From Cyclobacteriaceae bacterium (lineage in GTDB: Bacteria; Bacteroidota; Bacteroidia; Cytophagales; Cyclobacteriaceae), in the NCBI GenBank assembly GCA_026989535.1, contig JALSJD010000048.1, positions 1 through 64,000 of the forward strand: DNA of 64,000 nt, in the 5' to 3' direction. Positions 63,145 through 64,000 of this stretch are shown here, in pieces. The notes below the pieces were generated by a model. It was not told the origin of the DNA, searched no databases, and was given only the letters and a program-made list of their open reading frames with translations. Both the position numbers and the translations under genes were made by a program. The stretch's first letter is position 1. Each line of letters begins with the position of its first letter.

Positions 63145-64000
63145 ATGCAAATTTTAAAATTTGGTGGCACTTCCGTTGCCAACGCAGAAAACATAAAACG
63201 CGTAAAGGACATTATAAAGTCCAAATCGCAAGAACAGCCGCTCATTATCGTGGTTTCGGCCTTTAGTGGTGTTACTAATAAGCTAGAGCAAATAGCCAAA
63301 GAAGCTGCCAATGCAGATAAGTTTTACATTAAAAGCATTTCAACACTTGAAAACCAGCACAAAGAAGCGGTTGCTCAATTATTTGAGCATAAGAACACTG
63401 CTGCTCTTTTAGCAAAGGTTGATGAACTCATTATTAAACTTCAGGAGGTGTGTAAGGGGGTTTCTTTGGTAGATGAACTAACCACCAGAACCTACAGCCA
63501 AGTTGTAAGCTTTGGAGAGCGACTTTCTTCATTAATTATAGCAGAATATGTAAAGTTAGAATTGCCAGAAGCCACATTGCTCGACCCAAGAACTTTTATT
63601 TTTACCCAAACAGGTACTTCTTCGGTAGATTTTAATAAAACCAACAAAGCCATTATTGCGGAGCTAGGCAATTGCCAAGGCATCCATATTTGCCCGGGTT
63701 TTATTGCCTCCTCCAAAGCCGGGTTCTTATCTACCCTCGGCCGAGGAGGCTCCGACTATACGGCTGCCATTATTGCTGGGGCTTTAGGTGCTTCTATCTT
63801 AGAAATTTGGACTGATGTAAGTGGTATGATGACGGCTGACCCTCGAATTGTGAAGCGAGCGCACGTTATCGAAAAAATCTCTTACGAAGAGGCGATGGAA
63901 CTATCTCACTTTGGGGCTAAGGTGATTTATCCTCCCTCTATAATGCCTGTTTTAAAGAAAAAGATACCTATTCAAATTAAAAACACCTTTGCCCCTGCCC
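63145..64000 (+). CDS. Aspartokinase, N-terminal part (possibly bifunctional ThrA), cut by window edge
   Basis: The first 285 codons of an aspartate kinase, the entry step to lysine, threonine and methionine. It starts MQILKFGGTSVANAENIKRV (ATP/phosphate-binding KFGGTSV), has VVSAFSGVTNKLEQ, SFGERLSSLI, a LGRGGSDYTAAIIAGALGA loop, WTDVSGMMTADPRI and EISYEEAMELSHFGAKVI-like text near the end. In Bacteroidota this form is often fused to homoserine dehydrogenase (ThrA); the rest lies beyond the window, so fusion cannot be confirmed. Confidence 0.93.
   Translation, partial: MQILKFGGTSVANAENIKRVKDIIKSKSQEQPLIIVVSAFSGVTNKLEQIAKEAANADKFYIKSISTLENQHKEAVAQLFEHKNTAALLAKVDELIIKLQEVCKGVSLVDELTTRTYSQVVSFGERLSSLIIAEYVKLELPEATLLDPRTFIFTQTGTSSVDFNKTNKAIIAELGNCQGIHICPGFIASSKAGFLSTLGRGGSDYTAAIIAGALGASILEIWTDVSGMMTADPRIVKRAHVIEKISYEEAMELSHFGAKVIYPPSIMPVLKKKIPIQIKNTFAPA

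Overview
The window is AT-rich DNA from a member of the Bacteroidota, most likely a gliding-type Cytophagia or a close relative. The strongest taxonomic markers are a full-length SprA (the type IX secretion outer-membrane translocon), a secreted protein with a type IX C-terminal sorting domain, family-restricted lipoproteins (DUF4136, DUF4292, DUF4837), the DUF3127 OB-fold protein, the gene order maeB-ruvA-sprA, and promoter-like -7 boxes of the TAnnTTTG type instead of a clear Shine-Dalgarno pattern. The assignment below phylum level is an inference. No rRNA, tRNA, CRISPR array, phage or intact insertion sequence was recognised.

Layout. 1-13.0 kb: recR (cut by the window edge) and clpS, a sodium:solute symporter, an alkyltransferase-like DNA repair protein, a large FG-GAP/HYR type IX cargo protein, small envelope and OB-fold proteins, a mini two-component cluster (two paralogous single-domain response regulators, a soluble histidine kinase and a TerB-like protein), a cytochrome-c pair (MauG-like di-haem peroxidase plus beta-helix/cytochrome c protein) and a PLP enzyme. 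13.2-20.0 kb: rluD, then four tightly overlapping genes (LysM protein with a degenerate transglycosylase domain, two SGNH-family proteins, an MBOAT acyltransferase) that look like a cell-envelope O-acylation system. 20.4-25.6 kb: nitronate monooxygenase-like enzyme, CPA2 antiporter with RCK domains, an isolated NUMOD4/HNH-like gene, hisIE. 25.7-31.9 kb (minus strand): marR, membrane-fusion protein, RND pump and TolC-like channel. 32.3-46.2 kb: a hypothetical secreted protein, a ChaN-like protein, the cell-wall block TPR-DUF4292-EnvC-TatA-MltD-DUF4837, a HigBA toxin-antitoxin pair followed by a nucleotidyltransferase, then maeB-ruvA. 46.2-53.4 kb: sprA. 53.8-61.8 kb: rho, serS, rplU-rpmA, nrdB-nrdA. 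62-64 kb: a DUF433/DUF5615 toxin-antitoxin pair and the start of an aspartokinase gene.

The intergenic spaces are crowded with small palindromic repeats: REP-like CGTCATT...AATC hairpins (one arranged as an inverted doublet), a 186-bp MITE-like element with 18-bp terminal inverted repeats and a 6-bp flanking direct repeat, a 164-bp imperfect inverted repeat, and several pairs of related sequences many kilobases apart. The most interesting functional leads are the envelope O-acylation cassette with its apparent pseudo-transglycosylase, the duplicated operator region beside the MarR-RND operon, the HigBA-nucleotidyltransferase module, the histidine kinase with a damaged ATP-binding box, and the DUF3127 protein with an SSB-like acidic tip.
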